From Vanilla planifolia (Eukaryota > Streptophyta > Magnoliopsida > Asparagales > Orchidaceae), in contig CM043865.1 of NCBI GenBank assembly GCA_023846275.1, positions 26,827,912-26,891,911 of the forward strand: a stretch of 64,000 nucleotides of DNA, written 5' to 3'. A program made the position numbers and the translations under genes. Within the stretch, counting starts at the first letter, position 1; every line of letters starts with the position of its first letter. Positions 38,201 through 51,800 of the stretch are shown here, piece by piece. The notes under the pieces were generated by a model, which saw only the letters and a program-made list of their open reading frames with translations, was not told where the DNA came from and searched no databases.

Positions 38201-40483
38201 AGACACTTGTTATTTTCTTCTAGATTTAATACTTGGTTCATGTTTACAAATTTGTGTTGTAAATTCATTTATATAGTATTGTGCATGTTTGTTTTTGAAA
38301 ATGTGACTTTTGTTACACCCAAATTGTAAGTGTCCATACTTTAATCAATTCTCTAATGATCAACTCATATTAGCTTAGTTCTGACCATCTAAAGTACCTA
38401 TCGCAATTGTTTTGCGACAAAATACATCAGTGCTTGAAAAATTGAATGTCAACTTTTGATGGGCTAGGGGCAAATATTTGTTGCAGCTTCTGAGCCAATT
38501 TTTGATGATTCTCAAATTAGTCTTTCAATTTCACCTTCTTGGCATTTTGATCCAACAAGAATTGGTCATTTTAGACAATGACTTTGGTTTCCATTTCCTA
38601 ATAGGGCTTCAACTAGACAACAAGAATAAACTAAACCTAGATGAGACATCTATATTTCATCTTTCCCCCATGGCACGTAAATCTATTTCCTCTTTTCCCC
38701 AAGCACCTTAGCTGCACGAAACAGAGACAAACAATCCGTCTTGCTTGAAAATTTTTCAACAGAATCTAACTGCGCAAACTATGTCCTAATTTTACTCATC
38801 GATGTGGTCTTCTGCAAATATTGCTTCCCTGGCTGATTGAAATATATTCTCTTCCAGGCACTGAAAAATGGGCTCCTTGTAGACCCTCATGACCAGAACG
38901 CCATAGCTGATGCCCTCTTAAAGCTACTTGCAGATAAGAACCTTTGGCATGAATGCCGAAGGAATGGTTGGAAGAACATCCATCTTTTCTCTTGGCCTGA
39001 GCACTGTAGAACTTATCTGACAAGAGTTGCAGCTTGTAGGATGAGACATCCACAGTGGCAAATGGACACACCGGTCGATGAGATTGTGAACGATGAATCC
39101 CTTGGGGATTCACTCACGGACTTTCAGGAGCTTTCATTAAGGCTCTCCATTGATGGAGAGAAGAGCTCGACGATTGGCTCTCATGATGCTTCTGCCGAGA
39201 AGGCCAACACTGATGTGCAAGAACAGGTGAAGCGGATTATGAGCAGGGTCAAGAGGCATGAGCAAGATGCAGAGGGTGGTGTGAGGCAACAGGATGGATC
39301 AGGGAACACAGCAGCTAAGTACCCACTTCTTAGGAAAAGGAAACGGCTCTTTGTGATGGCTATAGATTCCTACGATGACGATGGACGTTCAGATAAGAAA
39401 ATGGTACAGTTGATAAAGGAGGTATTTAAGGCCATAAGGTCGGACTCTCAGATGGCAAGGATTTCTGGATTCGTGCTCTCTACTGCCATGCCCATAACGG
39501 AAACTCTGGAGTTCTTGAAATCAGCAAAGACGCCTGTCAAGGATTTTGATGCACTTATATGTAGCAGTGGAAGCGAGGTATATTATCCTGGAACTTCTCA
39601 GTGTGCAGAAGACGAAGGCAAGCTCCATGCTGACCCAGATTATAGCTCTCACATAGATTACAGATGGAGCCATGAAGGCGTCAAGAGGACCATAACAAAG
39701 TTGATGAACTCCCACGATGTGCAAAACGAACATAAGACAGGCTCTGTAGATGTAGTCGAGGTCGATTTGACGTCAAGCAACAGTCACTGTGTCTCATTCT
39801 TAGTCAAAAATAAGTCGAAGGTATTGCCTTTAAGTTAATAGCGGCAATTAGGACTTCATGCTTTGGTATATCTTACATTTTTCATGTTTTTGAATGATAT
39901 TTCAGGCTTTGCCAGTAGATAACCTGAGACAGATGCTCAGAATGAGAGGCCTGCGCTGCCATTTAGTCTACTGCAGGAACTGTAGCAGGCTGCAGGTTGT
40001 TCCTCTCCATGCTTCGCGGTCTCAAGCATTGAGGTATAGATATCATACGGATTGCTTTTGGGTGAAAGATTTTCCCTAAGATGATACAAGTCGGTGTTAT
40101 GTTATGAAACAAGCTTTCTGTTCTTTCTTCCTCATACTGGAATCCTGACCGTGGAAACTGATATTTTACTTTTTGTCATTTTGAACAATTTAAGGTACCT
40201 CTTTGTTCGATGGGGATTGAATGTTGCCAATATGTATGTCATAGTTGGGGAGAAGGGTGACACGGATCATGAGGAGCTCGTTGCAGGGTTTCACAAGACA
40301 ATAATCCTAAAAGGTGTAGTGGAGAATGGTTCCCAGAAGCTACTGAGGTCGCCAGTGAACTACCAGAAAGAAGACACTGTTCCTGGTGAATGCCCATTTG
40401 TTGTCTACACAAGCGGAGGTATAAATGCTGATGAGATCATGAGTGCTCTTAAAACAGCTTCTAAAGCTGTTGCTAGAGTTTGA
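35201..40483 (+). CDS. SPS: Sucrose-phosphate synthase, family B-like, complete (12 exons)
   Basis: Cytosolic enzyme making sucrose-6-phosphate from UDP-glucose and fructose-6-phosphate, the committed step of sucrose synthesis. Exons: 35201-35473, 35787-36019, 36337-36400, 36495-37193, 37280-37408, 37498-37629, 37723-37899, 37994-38047, 38128-38190, 38858-39820, 39906-40033, 40195-40483. All introns are GT-AG and phases agree, giving 1067 aa, normal for SPS. The GT4 glucosyltransferase part (about 162-690) has DTGGQ (186-190), HGHYADAGD (308-316), [11 protein letters not shown] (333-343), SRPDPKKN and the E-x7-E pair E579/E587. A linker precedes the phosphatase-like C-terminal domain (about 770-1030, from RLFVMAID). 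Ser149 in QRNLSDL matches the kinase/14-3-3 site at spinach Ser158. The start [16 protein letters not shown] is the family's typical N-terminus. No defect seen; it resembles rice SPS1 most closely. Confidence 0.95.
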
Positions 40484-42861
40484 TCATTGGGGGTAAGCTT
40501 CCATCTTTTCTCTTTACGATGTTTTGCTTCATGGGTTTTATGATTCACTGAAATCAGGACACACTTGAACTTTCATTCCTTGTTCTAAGAGGTTTCTTAT
40601 AATTGCACATGCATTTCTATAGTTACCTGGATGGCAGATCAACTTAGATTTCCGATATTGACAGAAGTACCTGGAGGACCATCTACTAAAGCAAGAGTGA
40701 CACCAACTGAGTGACCAGAAAGGTTTATTCACTTTTTTTATAATGTATAAAAATGTTATTCAATTAAGTAAATAAGCTCTTACTTTTTCATAGCAGCCTT
40801 TTTAAGAAAGTTAAAATGGTCATGTTAGAATTTAAGTTTTGAATCTTTTTCTAATAGAAAAAGCAATAGCTCCTTCATGGATCACGCAGAGCATCTTTTG
40901 AGCCTTAGTTGGATGGGAAAGCCCTTGAGTGAAGGGTATGGGTTTTGTGAGCCTTTTAGGCTGTGGAATTAGGGTTCCATATTTCATAAGAAAGAGCAGA
41001 TGGCTAATTCTTCGATGTCGAAAGTCTCTTGTGGCATACTTAGCCAATGGTTGGCATGTTTGTCTTTGTGGGGAATATAAGTGATTCTTAGCTACTTGTA
41101 GGGTTGTAAAACTTTCTAGACTAGATCATGATAGTATCAAAGGACCTCCTCGTTCCTTAGCAAATTGTAACTCGCCCAAGAAAACCTTTGCTTTATTATC
41201 AAGTGACCTTGAAGCTAAGGCACCTATAATGCTCGTTGTAGCCTTGTTGATGAATAGCTCACTAAAACAAGGCATTTTGGGCAACTTTGGTTGGCAATTT
41301 TGATGTCATCAGTTTTGCAATCAAAGTCTAAGGATGAGTGGCGCGTGTGACTACGCTTGGGAAATAGCGTGTAGTATGAGCAACATGCATATGATGGCAG
41401 GGCATGATATAGAGCATTGGACATGTTGTGTGCACATGGAACAACAATGTAGGACACTCAATGTGCACAACAGTGTAATGGACATGCAGTTTGCACAACA
41501 ATGCACATAACGTACTTCTTGTCGAGCTTCACATGCACGCGTAATCTATGAGGGTATAACATAGGGAGAGTAAAACTTACAATATGTGGGGAATAAAATA
41601 ATGTGTTTTGTTATCTAATATATAAAAAGGGTGAAAACAAGTAACTTAAAGCATGCTTAATATTTGGCAAATACTCTATTTTGCTTTTTTAGTTCTCGTC
41701 ATTTGTTTTCATTTCACTATTGTAACTCTAATATAAGATTTATTGTCGAGAGCTTAAGAGCAAGGTGTAACAAATCGTGTAGAGTCATTTGCAAATGACT
41801 ATCAATCACAAACCTTAGAGTCTAAAGTGAAGAAAGAAGTTCAATAGCAACACTAAAAAAATGTTTTTAGGTCAAAGATAATCAAGATGCATGTGCAAAT
41901 GCAAGTTGTTCTTGCTTATTAAGCATGACTTTGACAAATGAAATCTAATAAAAAAAGAAAACTTAAAATAATATATAATGTTCTATTACCTAACTAGGTG
42001 GTAAGAGAATAGGGAACCAGAAGATTCAAAACTAGACAAATAAAAAAAAATTGTAACTCTTATTTATTTATTTTTTTAACATCTCTTTTTCAAACTTTCT
42101 ATACTCATAATGTACTAAGAAAACATAATCCAAGACATTTCCTTGAAGCCATGTTGTCATCCATCTTTCTTCCACGGTTTGCTTCATCAGTGGCTGCACT
42201 GTTTAAACTTCAAAAACACCCTAAACTTGTAGTTATTCAATCTTCCCAAGTCATTTTCGTTACATTTACCATAAAAGATGGTTAAAAAATGGATTTAATG
42301 TTCTGAAAAGTTGTGTCCGGCACTGTGCATTTGATTTTTATGTAGACAATATGAGCTCATTTGGATGGTTTACTGAGCCATCTTTGTCTTTTAAAAGAAC
42401 ATAGAATATATTTTTATCCTCATAAAAAGTTTTGCACATACAAAATTACTCAAAACTAATCAAATTGATCCTTCATAACCAAGGAATCAAATTTATACAA
42501 GTTGGTTTCTTTCATTTATATTTTCCTTTTTCTTACTAAAGTAATAGCAATAAAAACATTTTATATAAATAAACAAAGTTCTCCAATATTCACATGAATA
42601 CAAGGTTTTTTTACATCAACTAATAAAAAAAAATCTCACTTCCAATTTTAAAAATTACAACAACAAGAAAACCTTGGGACTTAGAAAGTGTGATCAAAGG
42701 GAGTTTGATATGATCACCGGTCTCGACACTACGAGCACAAAAGATGAAGCAAGCAAAAGCAATCTTTCTTGTGCATCAAAGGATGCCAATGCATAGACTG
42801 AAGGCGAAGCAGCACAATGTGCTCGAAATGTTTGATATTGAAACAAATTGTGAACTTTCCT
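40484..42861. other. Intergenic, with a possible old solo LTR or LTR fragment
   Basis: No gene. From about 40824 (TGTTAGAATTT) to about 41870 the sequence has LTR-like features: a TG start, a TATA-like TATATAAAAAGGG near 41620, and GGTCA on both sides (about 40819 and 41869). The right end does not finish in CA, so the call is weak. Short TG/CA-rich imperfect repeats built on TGTGCACA and ACAACAATG occur at about 41410-41510. The rest is AT-rich without structure I recognise. Confidence 0.3.
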
Positions 42862-45800
42862 TTATAAGCCTGACCTCGAGCAGCCAGGATGTAGGATGTT
42901 CTTGTGAGATGGCCATGCCGTTTTCTCGGGTGGGAAAGGGTGAAGAACAGGGTGGGCTATAAAGGTGGGTATATCGTGTCCTGGCATTAAGACTAATACT
43001 CCTTTAGTATAATTTGACATCTGCACATAAAAAAGACTCATCATAATAAATATGCATGCATCTGATCACAAATACGGCTATAGACAATGTCATTGTGTGA
43101 CAACTATTATGGATTTAAGTGATGGCCATAACCAAAGTAATAATTGTTGCATAATTGAGTAAATTAAATGTCGACACCAAATCAATAAATGAATTTAATA
43201 AATCAATCAATGAGCTAAAATAAAAAATGGTCTCACTATGTGGTATTATATTCAATCTCCAATAAAGTCACCTACTAAAAAGTAATGTACAAATGGATGG
43301 TTGCATGCATGTAAGGGAATGAAGATCAATCATCACCATAAAGCATGATGAAAAAGTTCTCATTGTTGGGAGTATGTCTTATATGCTATGATTTGCAAAA
43401 TTATAATTGGCTTCAGAATGATATATTAGTCAGATAAATCTATTTGTATATTATTTATGATTGAGTTATTGTAGTTATGTATGCTCCAATTATATATATA
43501 AATACACACACATATGTTGCCACTCGCCTAATACAAGGAGAGAAAAAGATAGTGGATGTTAAATCTTGTTCTTTTGGTAGAAGGATTCGAAGGTCTCTTT
43601 GGCGAGATGAAAGGTTTGGTATTTCAAATAATTTTAAATTCTTGTGTTTTTTGTGGTATGTTTGTCTTGTAATGACTACATTTGATGGATTGTAAGGATT
43701 TTAAAATTACATTCCAAATCAAAAGGAGAATCTCATTTTGTAGATACAATAAGATTTAGAAGTTAGAAATATTTAACTAAAAGTAAAGTCCTCAAAGAGT
43801 AAAGAATATAAAATGGTTTGTTTAGAGGATGCATTAGATGGAGGAAGAAACTTGTAGCATTTGCTTTTCATTTTCAAGACAAAATTTCTATAGTCGTATT
43901 AAAGAAGTGCATACATATCACATTACATGATAACAAACATTGTTTGACACAACAACGTGAGTGTGCATCTAGAAAAGGTGTTGAATTATCAATGAGACAT
44001 GACATTAATTATGACAAAGTGAAGCATGTGAGGTTGATGACAAGTTATTATTCCCAAATGATTTACAATAAACTATCTCTTAAAAGCCAATATATCAAGT
44101 TTTGATTTTCTCTTAATGGGCATAAGGTCCTTGTGTATCGAAGCATTTGTTCTTTTGTTATGCAAGAAATATATGTTCACTAATCTTGTACTTTCCTTCA
44201 CCAATCGCATAGGTCATCACATGATAATATACTTCTAATTTTTAAATTATCATATTCTTTTACAACCAAATCCTTATCTACTTTAATTCTTTAACTAAAT
44301 TCATTCCTCATTAGCTTAATTTGTTGTTATAACCTTGGAGTATTTTTGTGCCTAATTATTAAAATGATACTTGGTTACTCATCCCCAACTTGTACAACCT
44401 ATCCTTGTCACATGTCATGTTTGTGCTTCGCAAGTACAGAAAAATCGTAAGAAAAACATTTTATAACAAATTAGGACTAAATTTTAAGTATACTTCAAGA
44501 CGTTGTCTACTTATTATCTTAATAAGTAGTAGACATTATATTTCATATTTTTTCTATCATCTTTAATTATAATTAAGAAAAAAAATCATACAAATCAAAC
44601 CATATGCTATGCATACATTTCTTCTATTGCAAAGATTTCATTTCACTATTCACATATTGTACAACATCAAAAATAGAATATATACTAAATAAAAGCTATC
44701 AAATACTACGAATATCCTTTGTTTTATTAAATTCTTAACATGAGAATTAAGCATAAAAATTAGTGATTCACATTCCTAAAGCTTTGTAGTTTTTAGCATG
44801 CAAAACAATAAAATTTAAATCTTTACAATTGTTGATTCATGATTAGATCTCAAATCTTTTGAGAATAAACGAAGGAGGACTCATAATAATATAAATTCAT
44901 TAGTACTAAACCTTTCCAAGCCAACGAAGCTTGACTTTAGGTTACCCTAATATTCCATATAAAGACCTAGAATCATCATCTTGAACCACGATCTTATTGA
45001 GAAAAGGTTGAGCCATCAAGAGGTAATTTCAAGAGAATAACATCGATCATTCCTATCCCCACAAAACAAGATTATTTTTAGCCAAAAATTATAGGTTAGC
45101 TACTCTTTGTAAAATGATCAATCAATAACTTTGTACTACCTACAAGAATTTGACGCAATAATTACTTGTAAACCATCATCAACCAAGGACGACAAAACCA
45201 CAAAATACACTCATGTTGACCGATATCCTCTACAATACCACTTATGCTCAAAATAAAAGAAAGCATGCAAATTCTATAGTCCAACGTGTTATTACAAATT
45301 CATAATTATTTGCCAAATTCTTTAGCTTTAATATCCATTTTATTTAGTCCCTTATCATTGATAGCCATATAAACTAAATTTTCATGATACACACTAAGCA
45401 CTCGAAAGCAAGTGGATCCTCTTGGAAATCCTCTTCTCTAGACTAATGAAATAATTTTTGAACATAGAGCTGACTTGAGCATAACAAATTTCTTTACATG
45501 TTTTGCATGGCTATTTAATAATCATTTTCACATTAACACGTAAATCTTTTGCTGAAATCAAGCACATAAATCTTTTATTATTAAATTTTTGCACTTCTCC
45601 ATTTCCTCCTATCATGCATATTAACTATGCTACCTTGAAAAATGTTGTATCAAACTCTAATTCGATCCAATCAATTGTGATAAAAAGTTGTAATACACAA
45701 AATTATCAAGAATAAACTCAACAGAATAAAAATTAGTAAACGGCCCTGCAAAATTCAAATCTTTTCAGGGATAGCTTGAGCTCAAAACTCAGATCAAACG

Positions 45801-46994
45801 TTTTTTCTGTGAAATTCTGCTGCAGGTAACTTAAAGAGAAAACGCCACAACAGAGCAAACGAACAGAAGGGTAAAGCAGAAGCTCTAAAAAAGGTCAAGT
45901 TTTACATCCCCTTTTCTACGAAACAACTGCTCAAACTTCCAACATATTTCATGCATCCGGTCCACACCTGTCCCTGGTTGAGGGTTATTTAATGGTCAAG
46001 AACTGAATACCTATCACCATCAAAACTGACTTTCTGACGTCAACTCAGACAATCCTTTCCAAACTCCCAGTTAGGGCTGCCTTGTAAGCTTAAATAACGA
46101 AGATGTCTTCTTCTAGGTTACGGCAAGGCATTGCATTAATTCAACAAACAGACAGACGTGATCCTTCACATGACTAAAACGATATTGTACGACAGGTGTA
46201 GGAAAGTCACATGTTTCTGTAGCCTTTGATGGTAATGGCGTCATCATATAATTAATCACATATATAATAAACAGGCATGATTAAAAGACTTCAAAAAAAT
46301 TAAAACTTCCATAACAAAATTCTAACGAATTTAAAGAAAGAGGTTTGAAAAGAGCATTTCAATTAAAATAGAGTTTGAAACAGGGAGTAAAAACAGTGCA
46401 AATCAATGAATTATAGAACTGTGTAAAGACTGATGTTGTCTATCGATAACTATTTGTGTCAAAACATTCAACATTTTGGTGCAATCACTTGAAGAAAATA
46501 TTGGCATCAGAGAGGTGCATGAGGATTTCTCCATGGAAGAAATAAGGAAAATCATATTTAACTAAGAAGAAACTTGTAAGAACACGCTAACTATGAATAA
46601 ATTTTCTTCATCAGAATCAAAGTTGATGAAGACCGTCAGTAATTGAAAATTTGCAGTAATCGACGCCATTATGGATATATGGAAAATCATGACTCAAAAC
46701 GGATTTGCTTACCTTGGGAGATCGGCACTCGACCTTCCCAGCGGCGGCATGATGCTGTGCATAGATATTTAAGGCTCCCCTCGGCCGCCGGGTGCCAACC
46801 CCAGCCCCGCGTTCTTGACTTAAAGATGTGACTAGCGAGGAGCGAGGGCTTAGGAATCGCTCGAAAATGGCCATGAGGAGGAACATGGAGATGAGAATGG
46901 CGGTGGCCACGAAGCCGAAGTATACAGCGTTTACCGAATTGTCGAAGTGCCTCCACCTTTCCTGATCGCCTCGCTCAACATTGATTGGCGCCAT
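42862..46994 (-). CDS. Plant-specific small single-pass membrane protein, two exons with a 3.7 kb intron
   Basis: Exon 1 is 46994-46713 and exon 2 is 43020-42862. Donor AAG/GTAAGC and acceptor TGTGCAG are both phase 0, giving 146 aa. Exon 1 encodes a short polar N-terminus (NVERGDQERWRHFDN), one hydrophobic segment (about residues 23-46, YFGFVATAILISMFLLMAIF), and a basic low-complexity linker. Exon 2 encodes the conserved tail VLMPGHDIPTFIAHP then PPEKTAWPSH. This two-part layout matches an uncharacterised land-plant family that I recall by its MPG(D/H)(D/E)IP(T/S)FIAHP tail; no function is known to me. An in-frame ATG at 47021 would add nine residues. The tail is probably cytosolic or luminal beside a membrane; the compartment cannot be read here. 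Reading through the donor gives an unrelated C-terminus, so the spliced model is preferred. Confidence 0.8.
43021..46712 (-). other. 3.7 kb intron of the membrane-protein gene
   Basis: AT-rich. Near 43364 TGTTGGGAGTATG and the following TATATATAAATACAC resemble the start and TATA of a copia-type LTR in plus orientation, but I cannot find the other end. The 95-codon open frame at 43818-44105 has no recognisable domain. From about 44100 to 46600 nothing structured is seen. Confidence 0.4.
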
Positions 46995-47391
46995 GGCCGG
47001 CGCACCGACACTCTCCCTCATAAAAACAGCCTACTGCCGCCGCGTCCGCCGCAGTCGATGATTCTCCCACCGCTTGCCGATTTGCTCACTTTTCTCGGTT
47101 GGTTCCAGAGATCGAGGTTTTGTCTGTCGGGCTCATCGGCAAGCATTCTCCTTATGGCGAGCAAGAAGGGTCGGAAGAGAGCCCATGTGCCGTGGCGGTG
47201 AAGAACGAAGGGTTGTGTGTGGAAAATAAAATAAAAATCAATATTTGCATAAGCAAAACATCGCACATATCAGATTTATAGTTCCGCAAAAATTAATAAA
47301 ATACATGATAAAATAAACAACAATAAATATTATGATGTAATATGTCAAATGAAATTATTTAAATATTACCGGAAATATATTATTGTTTTAT
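46995..47391. promoter_or_regulatory. GC-rich upstream region of the membrane-protein gene, then AT-rich spacer
   Basis: Sequence from 46995 to about 47220 is GC-rich, consistent with the 5' leader and proximal promoter of the minus-strand gene. It then drops to AT-rich spacer. Several overlapping open frames here are products of the high GC and show no family resemblance. Confidence 0.35.
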
Positions 47392-48110
47392 GGCATCTAA
47401 TATCCAAAATAATTGACTGACTTTTTAATAATATTATGATTTTAGAATTTTATAGACATTTAGTAGTGACCCATTAGGTCGAATGAGCCTCGACAAACCA
47501 GCTCAACTCTAGGTTTGAGGCTGAACTAGAACTTTAAATAATATGATTAAATTTATTGGACGTGGCCCATACCTAACCCAACCCAACCCAACCCACCCAA
47601 CGTTCTAAGTTTTATTATTTTATCTAGTTTGCAGACATTATATTTCTTTTTAATGTTTAATCAAAATGCTAAACACTTTTTTCTAATAGTGCATGATTTA
47701 ATGTCCAAATTAATTGATTAATTTTTTAATTATATTACACAATGACCCGCTCGGCTGAATGAGCTTTGACAAGCCGGCTTAATCATAAAAGTTGGGTTTT
47801 GATGAAACAATAAAATAAATATTTTAATATTATCAACTTTATTTTATATTGTTTTTTTTTGTATTTTTACAAAAAAAAATATAGTTTGAAATACTATCAA
47901 TCAAACGTTCGATTGTATTTTAACTATTTTTTTCGATAAATTTGGTGTCATAATTTGTTATATTTCTTTATTTTATATTGTTATATTGTTATTTTGTATT
48001 TTTATAAATAATATATATATATTTTAAAATACTATCAATCAAACGTTCGATTATATTTTAACTATTGTTTTCGATAAATTTGGTGTCATAATTTGTTATA
48101 TTTCTTTATT
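47392..48110. repeat. Diverged direct repeats between the two divergent genes
   Basis: Two nested repeats. The pair at about 47392-47505 and 47691-47785 shares ATCCAAAATAATTGACTGA-like and GACCCATTAGGTCGAATGAGC-like blocks, clearly mutated. A closer pair at about 47888-47976 and 48026-48110 shares ACTATCAATCAAACGTTCGA and the following GATAAATTTGGTGTCATAA. A short CCCAAC run lies at about 47579-47600. These look like old transposon-derived duplications. Confidence 0.7.
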
Positions 48111-48801
48111 AAAAATAATAATTTTCATAATTTTTTATTTGCGATTAAAATATTTTTAAAATGTCATTTAATTACAACCGCCGCAATCATAAGAGTGTAG
48201 GATTATGATGTTAGCTGAATAAATCCGAAAATTGCATCTATTATTTTGTTTAAAACGTATCAGAACCAAATATCCCGTTACTAATAAAACATAGTTAATC
48301 ATTTAAACTTCGATGAAAATATTTATGTATTGTAGTAATGTATTTATTATTATAAAACTATTTAAAACATGCATTTAACAATATTAAATGTAGCAACAAT
48401 TCTAACTATGTGTGATACTTCATTTTGAAATTCACATTTTTAAGAATATATATTTTAAATTTTATTAAATATTTAATTGATAATATTAAAAAACATTTTT
48501 AAAATATATTTTTTTAAATAATAATAAAATTTTGGACGAAATTTATCATTTATATTTTTATTTTTTTTATTCTATCACTGTATTAGTTTTCTCTTTTTAT
48601 TAGAAAATTAATACATTTTATGTTTATTTTTTATATCTAATATATTCTATATTATTTATATTTATTTTAAATATAGTATTTAAAATTAATTTTATTAGTT
48701 TTAAAGAAATTTTCAGCAAGTTCAGGAAGTTCACCAATATTTTCAGTGGATAGGAATTTGAGGAGCGCTGTTTCCCAGAGAATAATTTCTATTTCAAATC
48801 C
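48111..48801. other. AT-rich upstream region of the CYP37-like gene
   Basis: Very AT-rich without gene. The last 90 bp rise in GC toward the ATG and probably include the 5' leader. No TATA box can be singled out from the many AT tracts. Confidence 0.4.
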
Positions 48802-51800
48802 ATGTCGCCGACAGTGATCCCATCAACGCCGGTAATCGCTGATATCGGTGCTTCGTCCTTGCCTTGGTTGGCGACGACAGTCTATGATAGGCCTTTCATT
48901 CAGTCCCCAGCACATCATCTCCGGAAAACGCAGCCGCGGCCGCTCATTCAGAATCTGGCCAGGGACAATCGCCTTTCCTGCCTCATTTGCTCAGCCGGGA
49001 AGAAGACCAGATCCCTACACCTGCGACAGGTAAGCTTCTCTCCACGTTCAAATAATTTAAACAGTTTCCGAGCATCAACATCGGAGCTAAGTCGATCGAA
49101 ATGAGAAAAGAGCAAAAATCCATTGATATATGTTAAACTCCTTTGACAGTAGACAACGTGGAATGGCGGTGGCGAGCTTCACTATGAGGGGCCGTTTGGT
49201 ATGGGGTAACTTAGGGTAATCTAACTTAACCCATTTTTCCTCATTAAATACTTAAAACTATCACATATCCCAACCAAATCTACCCCACCACGATTGCCGT
49301 ACCTAACACGCCCCAACCTATTTTTCTCTACATAAAAAATATTGATGCAAAAGATATACCAATTAGCTAATATTGTTGAAATTGGCCAACATAAGAGTCA
49401 GGGTCCGATCTAATTGAGGAAAAGAAAAAAGAATGTATCGTTCTTACGTGAAGAACATAATGGTGGAGAAAAACTATAGAAGTGGTGGTTACTGCGAGCT
49501 TTACTACGAATGTGAAGAGTACAACACTGTCTCCTCTGTGTTAACCATCATGAGGAAAGAAGATGAAGAAGATATGCTATAATAGCAAGTGTGAATAAAG
49601 AAGTATTGATTGTCCCCGTAATGCAGAATTAGAATAAAGAACTTAAGAATCCCTCCTCCACTTGGAGCTTCCAATACTCCCTTTTTTAGATGCCTTACCA
49701 TCTTATCTCCTATGCTTGTTGCCTTAAATCTTCTTTTTTTTTTTCCTTTTCTTGTTTATTTGATTTATTAAGGATCTTCCTTCTTCAGGATAGATAATTG
49801 ATAAAGTAAGTTATTTATACAAGTTGGAGGTTATTATCTCAATATAATAGGTGATAAAGGTGGGTTGTTGCTGATAAGGTTTGTTGTTCTTATCTTCTTA
49901 TAGGTGCCATAGTAAGATATCTTGTTAAATAAGTAACCTCCTTTGAAGCGATGTGTTTTCATGGAGCAATGTGTCTTAGCATGATTGTTTTCTTGTTTAG
50001 GACAATGCCTTTGTGATGTGATCTTGTTACCTCTATCGTGTGAAGTACATAGAGTTATGAAAAGTTGTCTCTATTGTATATTAGTTAAGCTCCTTGAATT
50101 TCTTTTTGCATATAGTTTAATGTTGTTAAAAATAGATAGTAATTGTAAATTAAACACATTAATTTTTGTGATTATCATAGTTCCTTTGATTTATTGGCAG
50201 CTTTAAGATCTATTTGATCTTAAAAGTGAAATGTTGAAGGGTTTGTTCATATCTTTTAGCAAACTTGAAATTGTGAATTGGCATGGTTGATTTGGAGAGA
50301 ATTAATTAATATCCAATTTAAATGAAATCTAGAATAATAAATATGAAAATATAGTCAATTTATATATAATCTACAGTAACAAATCTAAAAATATTCCATT
50401 GATTAGAATTGTTGAAATCCAAATCTAAGTAAAATCTGATATAGGGCTGTTTTATATGATTTATTTGACAGCTTATAATTTATGTAAGACATTTACAGAA
50501 ACTTATATAATGAAACTGTGTAATAGATTTCCAACGCATAAAAAAGGTAAAATAGTTTCCAAAACATGATATGCACTTAAGATATTCAATATATTTTATA
50601 TAATTTGAAATAGAACATATACAATCATGATTGTATATACAATAATATGGAATGAAAATTGGTGTCTAGAAAAACCTTTGAACGGTTGATATATTTTTTC
50701 CTTTTGTTATAGAGGAAAAAACATATAAAACAAAGAGAAACTATAAAATCTAATAGAAAAAAGTATAACTTAATGCATTGTATGAGGTTTCTTTCTTAAA
50801 GAAGACAATTACATTTCCATGACACAATATCAGAAAGAAACATTTATATGTTATAAGTTTTCTAGGTTAGTAGTTACTTTGTACATCATGATCAACACAT
50901 TAATAATAGTTCAATTATACAGGTTAGCTATTTATTCTTAACTAGGTTAGTATTAATTCAAGTAAAAGTGGTTTCTTAATCTCTAGCATGTCACATAAAG
51001 TCTAGCATTTCATCTAATATGTTTTCTCATAGTAGCATGACCAACTACTATCACTAGGTTATATTAGGTCATTTTAATTCGACCAATATTCACTAAGTTG
51101 TACTAATGTTCAATTAAACAACTTTGCTATTAGCCTCTTATTTGGAATAAAGTGCCTTTAATGCAAAAGAAAAGAATCCATCTAGCTATAATATGTAAAG
51201 TGCAACATTCTAAAAAACTGACTAGTTAGTTTCTGATACCATTAGGTCTTATGTGTGCTTGTGTTTAGCAAATAATGATACTAATTAAACTTGGTTGTAA
51301 ACATCTAGATAACTATGGTGGTTATGGTCCTCAAGATATCAATTAATCTTATTGGCACTTTTAGGTGACTAGATTTATTAGAGCTTTAAACTTGGTTGCA
51401 AACATGTTGATAACTAGGGCCTTTTGGTGCTTGTGGTCCTCAAGATATCAATTAATCTTATTAGCACTTTAAGTTCCTAGATTTATTAGATCTTTCAATG
51501 CTTGGAGGAAGTTAGAATGTTACTAAGCATTAGATAGAGCTTAGGATTGCACCTAGAGTTTCCATAGTTTTGTATATTCCTTAACTATGATGGAATTTTG
51601 TAGAAAAATAAAGAATGTGTTTGGTACTTTTCAATTTTTTAAGGATGGACATCCCCAAATTTTAGCTAAATTCATATTTTTCAAATGTGCTAATCTGTAA
51701 TTCATTAAATATTTTTAATTTGTTTGATAAGGACTAGGTCATTACTTTGATTCTCAATATTGATTGTGCACAAAATGGACTATATGATTATCTTTAGGTA

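Noticed and set aside
40824..41870. Solo LTR with GGTCA target duplication
   Set aside because: The TATA and TG start are suggestive, but the right end does not finish in CA and a 5-bp match can be chance. Kept only as a low-confidence note.
47575..47605. CCCAAC repeats as an interstitial telomere
   Set aside because: The plant telomere repeat is CCCTAAA; this is a few copies of CCCAAC in a degenerate repeat.
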